Shown here piece after piece: positions 6,172 to 12,631 of a stretch of DNA of 12,871 nucleotides. The notes under the pieces are model-generated. The model was not told where the DNA came from and made no database searches. It worked only from the letters and a program-made list of their open reading frames with translations. Every line of letters starts with the position of its first letter. Within the stretch, counting starts at the first letter, position 1. The stretch comes from an uncultured Christensenellaceae bacterium (GTDB taxonomy: Bacteria; Bacillota; Clostridia; Christensenellales; CAG-138): NCBI GenBank assembly GCA_902475645.1, contig CABSAH010000034.1:1-12871 (forward strand). The letters are read 5' to 3'. Position numbers and translations under genes: made by a program.

Positions 6172-7086
6172 ATGGCCGATATCCGCACGGACCTTGCCAT
6201 GGAAGCGCGGGAGCTGCACGCCTGCGCATCCGGCATAAGCGAACAGAATGAGCGTCACAATGGCTTTACCGTAAGCCGCATACGCATAGAAACGGACAAG
6301 GCCGCGCATACGCTGGGCAAGGCCAAGGGGCTTTACGTTACAATAGATGCGCCGGAGCTTTACTACGGCGGGGCGGAGCTTACCTCCGCCGTTACCGAAG
6401 CGACAGCGAAGGAGCTTGGCGCAATGATGGCCGGGCTCGGCGGCACGGCGCTTGTTGCGGGTCTTGGAAACAGGGCCGTTACGCCGGATGCATTGGGGCC
6501 GCGCACGGCGGAAAGGATACTCGTTACGCGGCACATAAAGCAATACATGGCGGACGCCGTGCCAGAGCGTATACGCAGCGTTTGCGCCGTATCCCCCGGC
6601 GTACTTGGCGTTACGGGCATTGAAACAATGGAGATGATTCTGGGCGCGGCAAAAAGCTGTGCGCCCGAGCTTATAATAGCCGTGGATTCACTCGCTTCAA
6701 GAAGGACGGAGCGCATAGGCTGCACGATACAGCTAAGCGACGCGGGGCTTGAGCCCGGCGCGGGCGTGGGCAACGCAAGGAGCGGGCTGAACAGGCAGAG
6801 CATGGGCGTGCCGGTAATAGCCATAGGCGTGCCGCTGGTGGTATACGCAAGCACCATTTCGCGCGACACAGTGGAGCTTATCGCCGATGAGCTGGGGATT
6901 GCCGGCAGCGGCGAAAGGGTGAAGGACATTGCCGCAAGGGCCATAAGCGAAAAAACGGGCGAGCTGATAGTTACCCCAAAGGACATAGACGCAATAATAG
7001 ACAGCATGAGCGCAATGCTGTCAAACGGTATCAACATGGCGTTGTTCGGCGCGGATTATGCCGAGGTACAGAGCATGCTTGCATAA
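6172..7086 (+). CDS. gpr: Germination protease, SASP-degrading aspartic protease
   Basis: Gpr is made in the forespore as a zymogen, and on germination it cuts the small acid-soluble proteins that coat spore DNA. The 304-residue protein has the N-terminal RTDLAMEAREL motif, GLGNRAVTPDALGP with D106, and IIAVDSLASR with D172. The two Asp are 66 residues apart, as are the catalytic D127 and D193 of the Bacillus megaterium enzyme. It is shorter than the Bacillus protein (about 370). If processing occurs within RTD-LA as in Bacillus, the propeptide is only seven residues instead of 15-16. The start is firm: AAGGAGG at 6158-6164 is seven bases upstream and no alternative start precedes it. It is followed after 42 bases by spoIIP, with which it is probably cotranscribed. 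Confidence 0.94.
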   Translation: MADIRTDLAMEARELHACASGISEQNERHNGFTVSRIRIETDKAAHTLGKAKGLYVTIDAPELYYGGAELTSAVTEATAKELGAMMAGLGGTALVAGLGNRAVTPDALGPRTAERILVTRHIKQYMADAVPERIRSVCAVSPGVLGVTGIETMEMILGAAKSCAPELIIAVDSLASRRTERIGCTIQLSDAGLEPGAGVGNARSGLNRQSMGVPVIAIGVPLVVYASTISRDTVELIADELGIAGSGERVKDIAARAISEKTGELIVTPKDIDAIIDSMSAMLSNGINMALFGADYAEVQSMLA

Positions 7087-7093
7087 GCCGCGC

Positions 7094-7121
7094 CCTCCCT
7101 TCATAGCAATATGGAAGGAGG
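7094..7121 (+). promoter_or_regulatory. Stem-loop occluding the spoIIP ribosome binding site
   Basis: The arms CCTCCCTTCATA (7094-7105) and TATGGAAGGAGG (7110-7121) can form 11 of 12 pairs (one a G-U wobble, one C-A mismatch) around a GCAA tetraloop. The right arm contains the whole spoIIP SD, GGAAGGAGG. No T-run follows, so it does not look like a terminator. It could tie spoIIP translation to ribosomes finishing gpr, whose stop codon is eight bases upstream of the left arm. Confidence 0.7.
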
Positions 7122-7128
7122 ATAAGCC

Positions 7129-8097
7129 ATGAACAAACGGATGCGCGGCCGCACACGCGCCGCAAAGAAACGCCATGAGCAGGGCGGCGGAATATTTCTT
7201 TTGGCAATAACGCTTATTGCGCTGCTGTGCGCGGCGCTGATACGCCATGCCCTGCGCACGGACAATGCCGAGACAGACGAGCTTACAAGCATAGAGATAG
7301 TGCTTGACCATGTTGATGCGGATGAGGGCGTAAGCCGAAGGGTGCTGCTGGAGCTGATGAAGGCTGAAAGCGAAAAAAGCGCGGCTGTCGGCCTATCCGC
7401 CCACGGGCCCACCGTGCTTATTTACCATACCCATGCAACAGAGGCGTATTTCCCCACCAAGCGGCATACATACGCCGCCTCAAGCCCATGGCGCACGCAT
7501 GACAACAGCATGAACGTAATAGCCGTGGGCGAAAAGCTATGTACCCTGCTCAACGAGCGCTACGGAATACAGGCCGTACACGATACCACCGACCATGAAC
7601 CGCCCAAGCTTTCCGGCGCCTATTCGCGCTCCGTTAAAACAATGCTTGAATACAAAAGAAAATATCCCACGATAGAATTGTTTATAGATTTGCACCGCGA
7701 TGCATACGGCAACGACCCCAAAGCCCCTGCGGATTATTTGGTTATAAACGGCAGGGAGTGCGCCCGCATAATGTTCGTTGTCGGCACGGGCGAGGGCACA
7801 GCGGGCACGGGTTTTGACGAAATGCCGGACTTTCAATCCAACTATGCCTTGGCAAAGGGCATAAGCGAATATCTCTGCTCAATCCATCCTCAGCTTGCGC
7901 GTAAAATCCGCGTAAAGGTGGGGCGGTATAACCAGCATGTATCATCGCATTGCCTGCTTGCGGAGGTGGGACACAACGCAAACACGCTTGAGCAGGCCAT
8001 GAACGCGGCCGATTTTCTTGCCGAGGCGATAGCCAACGCCGTATCCGTTTCCCCCGATGCGGACGCCCTGCCCGCAATGCTGCCCCTTACTCCGTAG
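7129..8097 (+). CDS. spoIIP: Stage II sporulation protein P, septal peptidoglycan hydrolase
   Basis: SpoIIP is the membrane-anchored amidase/endopeptidase of the DMP (SpoIID-SpoIIM-SpoIIP) complex that thins septal peptidoglycan during engulfment. The 322-residue protein has a basic cytoplasmic N-terminus (1-20), one membrane segment (about 21-40), and an external catalytic domain with VLIYHTHATEAY (H100, H102, E105), NVIAVGEKL, FIDLHRDAYG (H189, D191), YNQHVSSHCLLAEVG (E279) and NTLEQA. It is shorter than B. subtilis SpoIIP (about 400), mainly in the linker after the membrane segment. GGAAGGAGG at 7113-7121 gives a seven-base spacing but lies in a stable hairpin. Adjacency to gpr is conserved in Bacillus. 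The stop overlaps the end of the opposing kinase gene by 11 bases. Confidence 0.94.
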   Translation: MNKRMRGRTRAAKKRHEQGGGIFLLAITLIALLCAALIRHALRTDNAETDELTSIEIVLDHVDADEGVSRRVLLELMKAESEKSAAVGLSAHGPTVLIYHTHATEAYFPTKRHTYAASSPWRTHDNSMNVIAVGEKLCTLLNERYGIQAVHDTTDHEPPKLSGAYSRSVKTMLEYKRKYPTIELFIDLHRDAYGNDPKAPADYLVINGRECARIMFVVGTGEGTAGTGFDEMPDFQSNYALAKGISEYLCSIHPQLARKIRVKVGRYNQHVSSHCLLAEVGHNANTLEQAMNAADFLAEAIANAVSVSPDADALPAMLPLTP

Positions 8098-9112
8098 GAA
8101 GCAGTATTATAAACAGCGCGCCGCGGTTAAGCTCGCTCGTCAAATTTATCTCTCCGCCGCACAGCTCAACTATGCGCTTTGCAATGCTCAGCCCAAGCCC
8201 GTTGCCCGCCGTGGCGCGGCTGCCCGCGCCCTGATAGAAGCGTTCAAACGCATGCTGCCGCGTTTGGGCGCTCATGCCCACGCCGTGGTCTTCAATCTCC
8301 ACGCGGACGTTTTTGCCGTGCTTCATGCAGCATATGCGCACCTCTCCCCCGGGCTTACTGAACTTTATGGCGTTGCCCAAAATATTCAGCCAAACCTGCG
8401 AAAGCATCTCCTCGTTTGAGGTATATTCAACCTCCTCCAAATCTATGTCAAGGCTTATGTCCTTCGCTTCCCAGTCCTTTTGCAGAAGCAGTATGCAGGT
8501 TCTAAGCTGTTCATCCAGCCTGAACGTTGTTTTGTCCGTAACTATCTGCTGGTTTTCCACCCGCGTAAGAGTAAGTATATTTGAGGCCATGTTGGTCAGC
8601 CTGTCGGCCTCGTTAATTATAATATCCGCGTATTCCTGCCGCTGCGCTTCGGTAATGTCGCCTTTTTTAAGCTGCCGCGCAAAGCCGCGTATGGATACCA
8701 TCGGCGTTCTGAACTCATGCGAAAAGGAATTGATGAAATCCCTGCGGAAAAGCTCCGTGCTGCCAAGCTCCTCCGCCATCACGTTAAAGCTTTTCGTAAG
8801 CTCCTCCAGCTCGTTCCTAACGCCCTTTATCTCCTCCACCCTAACGGAAAAGTCGCCCTTTGCAACGCGGCGCACGGCCCCTATTATCTGCTTCATGGGT
8901 CTGAAGTACCACCGCGTGAGCAGCGCATTTATGCCCGTGCCTACCGCAACGCATATGCCAAGCGCAATTACGGGCCACACCACCGCGGGGTATTTCACCT
9001 CCGGCAGCACGCCCAAAAATTCCAGCAGCAGCATAACCGTTACGGTCAGCACGGCGGTTGAAAGCATTACAATGAAGGTGGCGAACACCATCTGCGCGCC
9101 GAGCTTTTTCAT
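8087..9112 (-). CDS. Sensor histidine kinase, HAMP-containing, with minimal extracellular loop
   Basis: A 341-residue transmembrane sensor kinase, partner of the response regulator encoded just upstream. Two membrane segments (about 8-33 and 44-65) are separated by only around 10-14 residues. A HAMP linker follows (about 66-118), then the dimerisation/phosphoacceptor helix SFSHEFRTPM with H132, and the ATP-binding domain with the N box (LNILGNAIKFS, N247), G1 box (DHGVGM), F box (FERFYQ) and G2 box (GNGLGLSIAKRI). All catalytic boxes are intact. The tiny outer loop suggests an intramembrane-sensing type, often linked to envelope stress; the actual signal is unknown. The ATG overlaps the regulator stop (ATGA), so translation is coupled. 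The 3' end overlaps spoIIP, and no terminator is visible. Confidence 0.92.
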   Translation of the reverse strand: MKKLGAQMVFATFIVMLSTAVLTVTVMLLLEFLGVLPEVKYPAVVWPVIALGICVAVGTGINALLTRWYFRPMKQIIGAVRRVAKGDFSVRVEEIKGVRNELEELTKSFNVMAEELGSTELFRRDFINSFSHEFRTPMVSIRGFARQLKKGDITEAQRQEYADIIINEADRLTNMASNILTLTRVENQQIVTDKTTFRLDEQLRTCILLLQKDWEAKDISLDIDLEEVEYTSNEEMLSQVWLNILGNAIKFSKPGGEVRICCMKHGKNVRVEIEDHGVGMSAQTRQHAFERFYQGAGSRATAGNGLGLSIAKRIVELCGGEINLTSELNRGALFIILLPTE

Positions 9113-9783
9113 TGCTTCTTCACCGCCTTGTAGCCAAGTCCGCGCACGGTAACAAGCTCTATATCATCGTTGCCCTTCAGCCTTTCGCGCAGGCGGTTTA
9201 TATGCACGTCCACCGTCCGTTCGTCCGTTTCGCTCTCCATGTCCCATATCTCGTCCATAAGCTGCCTGCGGGTGAATATGTGGTTCGGGTAGGATAAAAG
9301 CTTATACAGCAGCATAAATTCCTTGTTCGGCAATTCATGCTCCCCCGCCGTATCGGTAAGCGTATGCGCATTGTAGTCAAGCGTGGTGGCGCCCGTTGTA
9401 AGCCGCCGCTCGCTCACTATTCTGCTTCGCCTTAAAAGCGCCGCAATGCGCAGCATCATCTCCTCCTCATCCACGGGCTTAACCATGTAATCATCCGTGC
9501 CCGCAAGGAAGCCTTGCTTTTTATCCTCCGCGCTCTGCCGCGCCGTAACCATCAATATTGGCACGTTGCAGCCCGCGCCGCGCAGCTCCCGCGCAAGCGT
9601 ATAGCCGTCCATATCCGGCATCATAACGTCCAGCACTATCAAGTCAATGTGCTTTTTGTCCATGACCGACAGCGCCTCCGCCCCGTTCGATGCGGGTATA
9701 GCCTCGTATCCGTTTTGCTCTATCACGGCCTGCATAAGCCGCCGCGCGTTTATGTCGTCCTCCACAACCATTATCCGAAACAT
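9109..9783 (-). CDS. OmpR/PhoB-family response regulator
   Basis: A 224-residue two-domain transcription factor. The receiver domain (1 to about 120) has the acidic pair E8/D9/D10 in VVEDD, the phosphoacceptor D52 in VLDVMMPDMDG, T80 and K102 in MVKPVDEEEM. The winged-helix DNA-binding domain (about 128-222) shows LPNKEFMLLYKLL, FTRRQLMDEIW, RTVDVHINRLRERL and VRGLGYKAV. It should be phosphorylated by the kinase encoded downstream. SD GGAGG at 9796-9792 is eight bases from the ATG. It has its own extended -10 promoter immediately after the terminator of the PrsA-like gene. Targets cannot be read from the sequence; the neighbouring foldase is a plausible one. No specific family member can be named with confidence. 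Confidence 0.94.
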   Translation of the reverse strand: MFRIMVVEDDINARRLMQAVIEQNGYEAIPASNGAEALSVMDKKHIDLIVLDVMMPDMDGYTLARELRGAGCNVPILMVTARQSAEDKKQGFLAGTDDYMVKPVDEEEMMLRIAALLRRSRIVSERRLTTGATTLDYNAHTLTDTAGEHELPNKEFMLLYKLLSYPNHIFTRRQLMDEIWDMESETDERTVDVHINRLRERLKGNDDIELVTVRGLGYKAVKKQ

Positions 9784-9818
9784 AGCCTTGCCCTCCGGTG
9801 CGATAAGGTCTAATATGA

Positions 9819-9827
9819 ATTATATCA
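9819..9827 (-). promoter_or_regulatory. Extended -10 promoter of the two-component operon
   Basis: TGATATAAT on the minus strand (9827-9819) is identical to the rpsT extended -10. No good -35 is visible because the T-run of the upstream terminator lies there. The start point would be near 9812, giving a leader of about 29 bases before the regulator gene. Confidence 0.55.
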
Positions 9828-9837
9828 TCAGGATAAT

Positions 9838-9860
9838 AAAAAAGCGAGCTTTCGCCCGCT
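9838..9860 (-). terminator. Rho-independent terminator of the prsA-like gene
   Basis: On the minus strand, AGCGGGC (9860-9854) pairs with GCTCGCT (9849-9843), one G-U wobble included, around a GAAA tetraloop, followed by a run of T (9842-9838). It lies 25 bases after the stop of the foldase gene and separates it from the two-component operon. Confidence 0.88.
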
Positions 9861-9885
9861 TTGATGATGCTTTGTACGTTCGGCC

Positions 9886-11061
9886 TTATTTTATGCCGCT
9901 CACGCGGTCATAATACTTCTTTATATTTATTTCTTCCTTCCACTTTTCAATGCAGTCATTGTAAATGGCAGCCTTCTCGTCCTCGGTCAGCTTATCTATT
10001 ATGGCCTGCTTAATATCCTCAAACGGGGTGTCCTTCACTTCCGCATCGGAGGTGTACTGAATGAAGTGGAACCCGGCTTCCGTCTCAACAGGGTCGCTCA
10101 CATCGCCTATATTCTCAAGCGAAACGGCGGCAGTGCCAAAGCCATCGTAATACTTATCTATGGTGCTTTCGCTTATCAAATAGCCCTTGGACTTGTAGGG
10201 CTCCTGCTTCATGCCGGGATCCTCGCCGTATTCTTCAACAAGGGCGTCAAAATCCGCGCCGTCGGCAAGTTTCGCCTTCACCTCTTCAACTATCTTGTTC
10301 ACGTCCTTGGTGGTGTCGCCCTCCTCGGCGTTCTTTATAAGTATGTGCTTGCAGAAGCGATATCCTTCGGGCACGGTCAGCACGCCAATGGTGTCGCTGC
10401 CGCTTGCGGCGCCGGAATAATCGGTATAGAACTTGGCGGGATTTTCTGCGTATTCGGCTTTCTTGGCGGCAAGCTGCTCATCATAATAAGCCTTTGCCTT
10501 ATCCTCGGTAATGTTCACGCCGGAATAGAGCGATTCCATATACTTGTTGGCTATGGCCGCATCGCGGGCGCTATCCTCTATCATTTTAAGGTAGGTTTTA
10601 TAGTTCCAACCGCTCTTTTCAAGGTCCGCCCTGAAAAGCTTTTCCGCTTCGGCACGCTTGGCATCCGCGTCGGTTATGGATTCATCTACCTTGGAATTAT
10701 ACCGCGCTATCATCTGGTCAAGCTGCTCCTTATAATCCGCCTGAACCTGTGCTTCTTCCTCATCCGTCAGCGTAACGCCGTTCTGCTTGGCCACAACAAC
10801 GGGCAGGGCGTTGCGGATAAGGTTATCGAACACCTGATCCTGCATACGCTTGAGTGCTTCGGGCGTGGAAACATTGTAAAGTCCGTACATGGAATATACC
10901 TGTGCAAGGTAGTTGTAGTTATTATAGTAGGCGTTTACGCCTATGTTCATGTCCCCCACCTTCAGCACGGTGTAGTTGGGATTGTTCACCGAGCAGGCGC
11001 TCAGCGCCGCCGCAATCATAATGGCGGCAAGTACAAGGGCAATGGTCTTTGTTGTGCGCAT
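9886..11061 (-). CDS. PrsA-like lipoprotein, parvulin peptidyl-prolyl isomerase
   Basis: A 391-residue predicted lipoprotein foldase that acts outside the membrane on secreted proteins. The N-terminus has a lysine, a hydrophobic stretch (about 7-20) and a lipobox LSAC with C23 as the lipidation site. Residues about 30-200 form a helical SurA/PrsA-type chaperone region (QVFDNLIRNALPVVVAKQNG is typical). Residues about 233-338 are a parvulin domain (CKHILIKNAEEG, LADGADFDALVEEYGED, GYLISES, ETEAGFHFIQYT). A helical C-terminal tail follows. SD GAAGGAGAT sits 11 bases from the ATG, slightly far. It has a strong promoter and a terminator of its own, so it is monocistronic. A two-component system is encoded directly downstream. 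Whether it is the sole PrsA of the organism is unknown. Confidence 0.92.
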   Translation of the reverse strand: MRTTKTIALVLAAIMIAAALSACSVNNPNYTVLKVGDMNIGVNAYYNNYNYLAQVYSMYGLYNVSTPEALKRMQDQVFDNLIRNALPVVVAKQNGVTLTDEEEAQVQADYKEQLDQMIARYNSKVDESITDADAKRAEAEKLFRADLEKSGWNYKTYLKMIEDSARDAAIANKYMESLYSGVNITEDKAKAYYDEQLAAKKAEYAENPAKFYTDYSGAASGSDTIGVLTVPEGYRFCKHILIKNAEEGDTTKDVNKIVEEVKAKLADGADFDALVEEYGEDPGMKQEPYKSKGYLISESTIDKYYDGFGTAAVSLENIGDVSDPVETEAGFHFIQYTSDAEVKDTPFEDIKQAIIDKLTEDEKAAIYNDCIEKWKEEINIKKYYDRVSGIK

Positions 11062-11091
11062 TTTTCAAAAATCTCCTTCGTAATCAGCGTA

Positions 11092-11120
11092 ATCCGCGCG
11101 CGAATATACCACGCGCGGAT
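11092..11120. repeat. Perfect 9-bp inverted repeat in the prsA-like leader
   Basis: ATCCGCGCG (11092-11100) and CGCGCGGAT (11112-11120) are exact reverse complements around 11 AT-rich bases. On the minus strand the structure starts about seven bases after the predicted transcription start and ends 13 bases before the SD. It could be a leader hairpin stabilising the mRNA or an operator. Confidence 0.75.
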
Positions 11121-11133
11121 AAACCACCCTACT

Positions 11134-11162
11134 ATTTTATCGCCCAAGCGCCCAACTGTCAA
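11134..11162 (-). promoter_or_regulatory. SigA promoter of the prsA-like gene
   Basis: A perfect -35 TTGACA (minus strand, 11162-11157) is 17 bases from TAAAAT (11139-11134), five of six matches to the -10 consensus. Transcription would begin near 11127, giving a leader of about 66 bases. This is the strongest promoter match in the window. Confidence 0.85.
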
Positions 11163-11179
11163 CGCAAAAGGCGCTTTGG
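11144..11179. repeat. Inverted repeat bracketing the prsA-like -35 box
   Basis: CCAAGCGCC (11144-11152) and GGCGCTTTGG (11170-11179) are reverse complements apart from one extra base, separated by 17 bases that contain TTGACA on the minus strand. The position over the -35 suggests an operator. Confidence 0.6.
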
Positions 11180-11233
11180 ACACAGATTTAACATTATCGT
11201 ACCGCTATTGGCCCACTTTTCACAATATAATTC

Positions 11234-11262
11234 TGGAAAAACTTTTATCAATCGGTTATAAT
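11234..11262 (+). promoter_or_regulatory. SigA promoter of pgsA
   Basis: TGGAAA (11234-11239), four of six -35 matches, is separated by 17 bases from a perfect TATAAT (11257-11262). The predicted start near 11269 leaves only about 20 leader bases before the pgsA ATG, including its SD. Confidence 0.75.
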
Positions 11263-11288
11263 GGTTACAAAATAGGAGAGTGTGATTT

Positions 11289-11822
11289 ATGCGGCATATA
11301 CCAAACGTACTTTCGGGCATACGCCTTATATTGGTCGGCGTGTTCATATTTCTGTTCGCGCGGGCAAAATATCTTGCCTGCCTTATAGTATTCGCAACGG
11401 CATTTTTGACCGACCTGCTTGACGGCTACCTTGCCCGCAGGAACAATTGGATAACCGACCTTGGCAAGGTGCTTGACCCGCTGGCGGATAAGCTGATGAT
11501 AATAGCGGCGCTTGTGTGCTTCTATTCCGCCGGATGGCTGCCGCTTTGGATATTGCTTGCGGTGCTTATAAAGGAAGGCATAATGATAATAGGCGGTATG
11601 CTGCTTTTCCGCAGGGAAGTGGTGGTATACGCCGATTGGTACGGCAAATTCGCCGCAGGCTTTTTCAACGCGGGCGTTGCGCTTACGCTTATCAAAAACT
11701 TTCAGCCTTGGATAGGCAGGCTGAACATAATCATATTCTCCATTGCAATCGTGCTTGCGGTAATAGCCCTTGTACACTATGCCAAGGTGCAGGTTTTCAG
11801 CCGCAGGAAGAAGGAATCCTAA
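11289..11822 (+). CDS. pgsA: CDP-diacylglycerol-glycerol-3-phosphate 3-phosphatidyltransferase
   Basis: PgsA makes phosphatidylglycerophosphate, the committed step to phosphatidylglycerol and cardiolipin, in the cytoplasmic membrane. The 177-residue protein is the usual length for a bacterial PgsA. The CDP-alcohol phosphotransferase signature D-G-x2-A-R-x8-G-x3-D-x3-D is exact: D45, G46, A49, R50, G59, D63, D67. Several hydrophobic segments follow (about 5-38, 72-110, 118-140, 145-170). The N-terminus MRHIPNVLSGIRL is typical of PgsA, which favours it over other members of the superfamily such as cardiolipin or phosphatidylserine synthases. SD AGGAG at 11274-11278 lies 10 bases upstream. It is transcribed divergently from the foldase gene and closed by its own terminator, so it is probably monocistronic. 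Confidence 0.93.
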   Translation: MRHIPNVLSGIRLILVGVFIFLFARAKYLACLIVFATAFLTDLLDGYLARRNNWITDLGKVLDPLADKLMIIAALVCFYSAGWLPLWILLAVLIKEGIMIIGGMLLFRREVVVYADWYGKFAAGFFNAGVALTLIKNFQPWIGRLNIIIFSIAIVLAVIALVHYAKVQVFSRRKKES

Positions 11823-11847
11823 CATACGCCCCGTCACAGCTCCAATG

Positions 11848-11870
11848 AGTCGCCTTACGGCGGCTTTTTT
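11848..11870 (+). terminator. Rho-independent terminator of pgsA
   Basis: AGTCGCC (11848-11854) pairs with GGCGGCT (11859-11865), one G-U wobble, around TTAC, and runs into a T-tract (to 11870). It lies 25 bases after the pgsA stop and isolates pgsA from pth. Confidence 0.88.
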
Positions 11871-11889
11871 GGTGCGGCCTTGCTTTGCC

Positions 11890-11918
11890 TTGTGCGGCGG
11901 CGGGTTTTGGGGTATAAT
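11890..11918 (+). promoter_or_regulatory. SigA promoter of pth-mfd
   Basis: A perfect TATAAT (11913-11918) lies 17 bases after TTGTGC (11890-11895), which matches the -35 at its first three bases. It sits 20 bases after the pgsA terminator. The start point would be near 11925, leaving a leader of about 65 bases. Confidence 0.7.
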
Positions 11919-11928
11919 ATGCGTTGGC

Positions 11929-11954
11929 GCCCCCATGCGGCTTTGCATGAGGGC
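11929..11954 (+). promoter_or_regulatory. Hairpin in the pth leader
   Basis: GCCCCCATGC (11929-11938) and GCATGAGGGC (11945-11954) pair at nine of ten positions around a GGCTTT loop. The structure begins a few bases after the predicted transcript start and ends 25 bases before the SD, so it does not block the SD; a 5' stabilising role is possible. Confidence 0.5.
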
Positions 11955-11989
11955 ATGATTGCGTACAATAAGCTTTTACGGAGGATTTT

Positions 11990-12631
11990 ATGCATATAAT
12001 AGTCGGCCTCGGCAACCCCGGGCGTGAATATGCCGATACGCGGCACAATATGGGCTTTATGGCGCTGGACATATTGGCCGCAAGGCACAATATAGATATA
12101 AGGAAAGAGAATTTCCGCTGCGTTTACGGCGAAGGGCGCATAGGCACGGAGCGTGTGATACTCGCCAAGCCCTTAACGTTTATGAACAACTCCGGCTGGG
12201 CTGTGCGGGATATTATAAACTGGTTCAAGATTGAGCACGATGAGCTTGTTGTTATATATGACGACATAGACCTTGACGCGGGCGAGCTGCGCATACGCGA
12301 AAAAGGCTCCTCCGGCAGCCACAACGGCATGAAAAGCGTTATATATCAGCTCGGGTTCGATGATTTTCCCCGCATCCGCGTGGGCGTGGGCGCGCCGGAG
12401 GACGGGCGCGACTTGATAGCGCATGTTATGTCCATGCCGTCCGGCGAATCGCTTGACAAGGTAAAAGCGGCGCTGTGCTCCGCTGCTGACGCAGCGGAGC
12501 TTATTGCGGCGGGCAATATTACAGAAGCGCAGATGCGCTTTAACAAAAAGCCCAAGCGCAAGAAAAAAGAAGAAGCGGCCAAGGCTGAGGCCGAACGCAT
12601 GGAGCAGGAAGGCGAAGCGAAGGATGAATGA
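11990..12631 (+). CDS. pth: Peptidyl-tRNA hydrolase
   Basis: Pth releases peptides from peptidyl-tRNAs that fall off ribosomes, recycling tRNA; it is essential in most bacteria. The 213-residue protein has IVGLGNPGREYADTRHNMGF (N9, catalytic H19), KPLTFMNNSG (N66), VIYDDIDLDAGELRIREKGS (D92) and GSHNGMKSVI (N112), all matching the E. coli active-site set. It is about 20 residues longer than usual because of a charged tail (185-213), first lysine-rich and then glutamate- and alanine-rich. GGAGG at 11980-11984 lies five bases from the ATG. Its 3' end overlaps the mfd start by eight bases. The pth-mfd pairing is common in Bacillota; the small fin gene that sits between them in B. subtilis is absent here. 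Confidence 0.95.
   Translation: MHIIVGLGNPGREYADTRHNMGFMALDILAARHNIDIRKENFRCVYGEGRIGTERVILAKPLTFMNNSGWAVRDIINWFKIEHDELVVIYDDIDLDAGELRIREKGSSGSHNGMKSVIYQLGFDDFPRIRVGVGAPEDGRDLIAHVMSMPSGESLDKVKAALCSAADAAELIAAGNITEAQMRFNKKPKRKKKEEAAKAEAERMEQEGEAKDE

Noticed and set aside
8274..9152. Long plus-strand open frame opposite the histidine kinase gene
   Set aside because: Serine-rich shadow frame; the minus-strand frame has every kinase box intact.
11102..11111. TGGTATATT as an alternative extended -10 promoter for the foldase gene
   Set aside because: No -35 is found at the right distance, and a much better TTGACA-N17-TAAAAT promoter lies just upstream.
10066..11388. Long open frame on the plus strand opposite the foldase gene
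   Set aside because: It is antisense to a clear lipoprotein gene with promoter and terminator, crosses the intergenic region into pgsA, and resembles no family I know.
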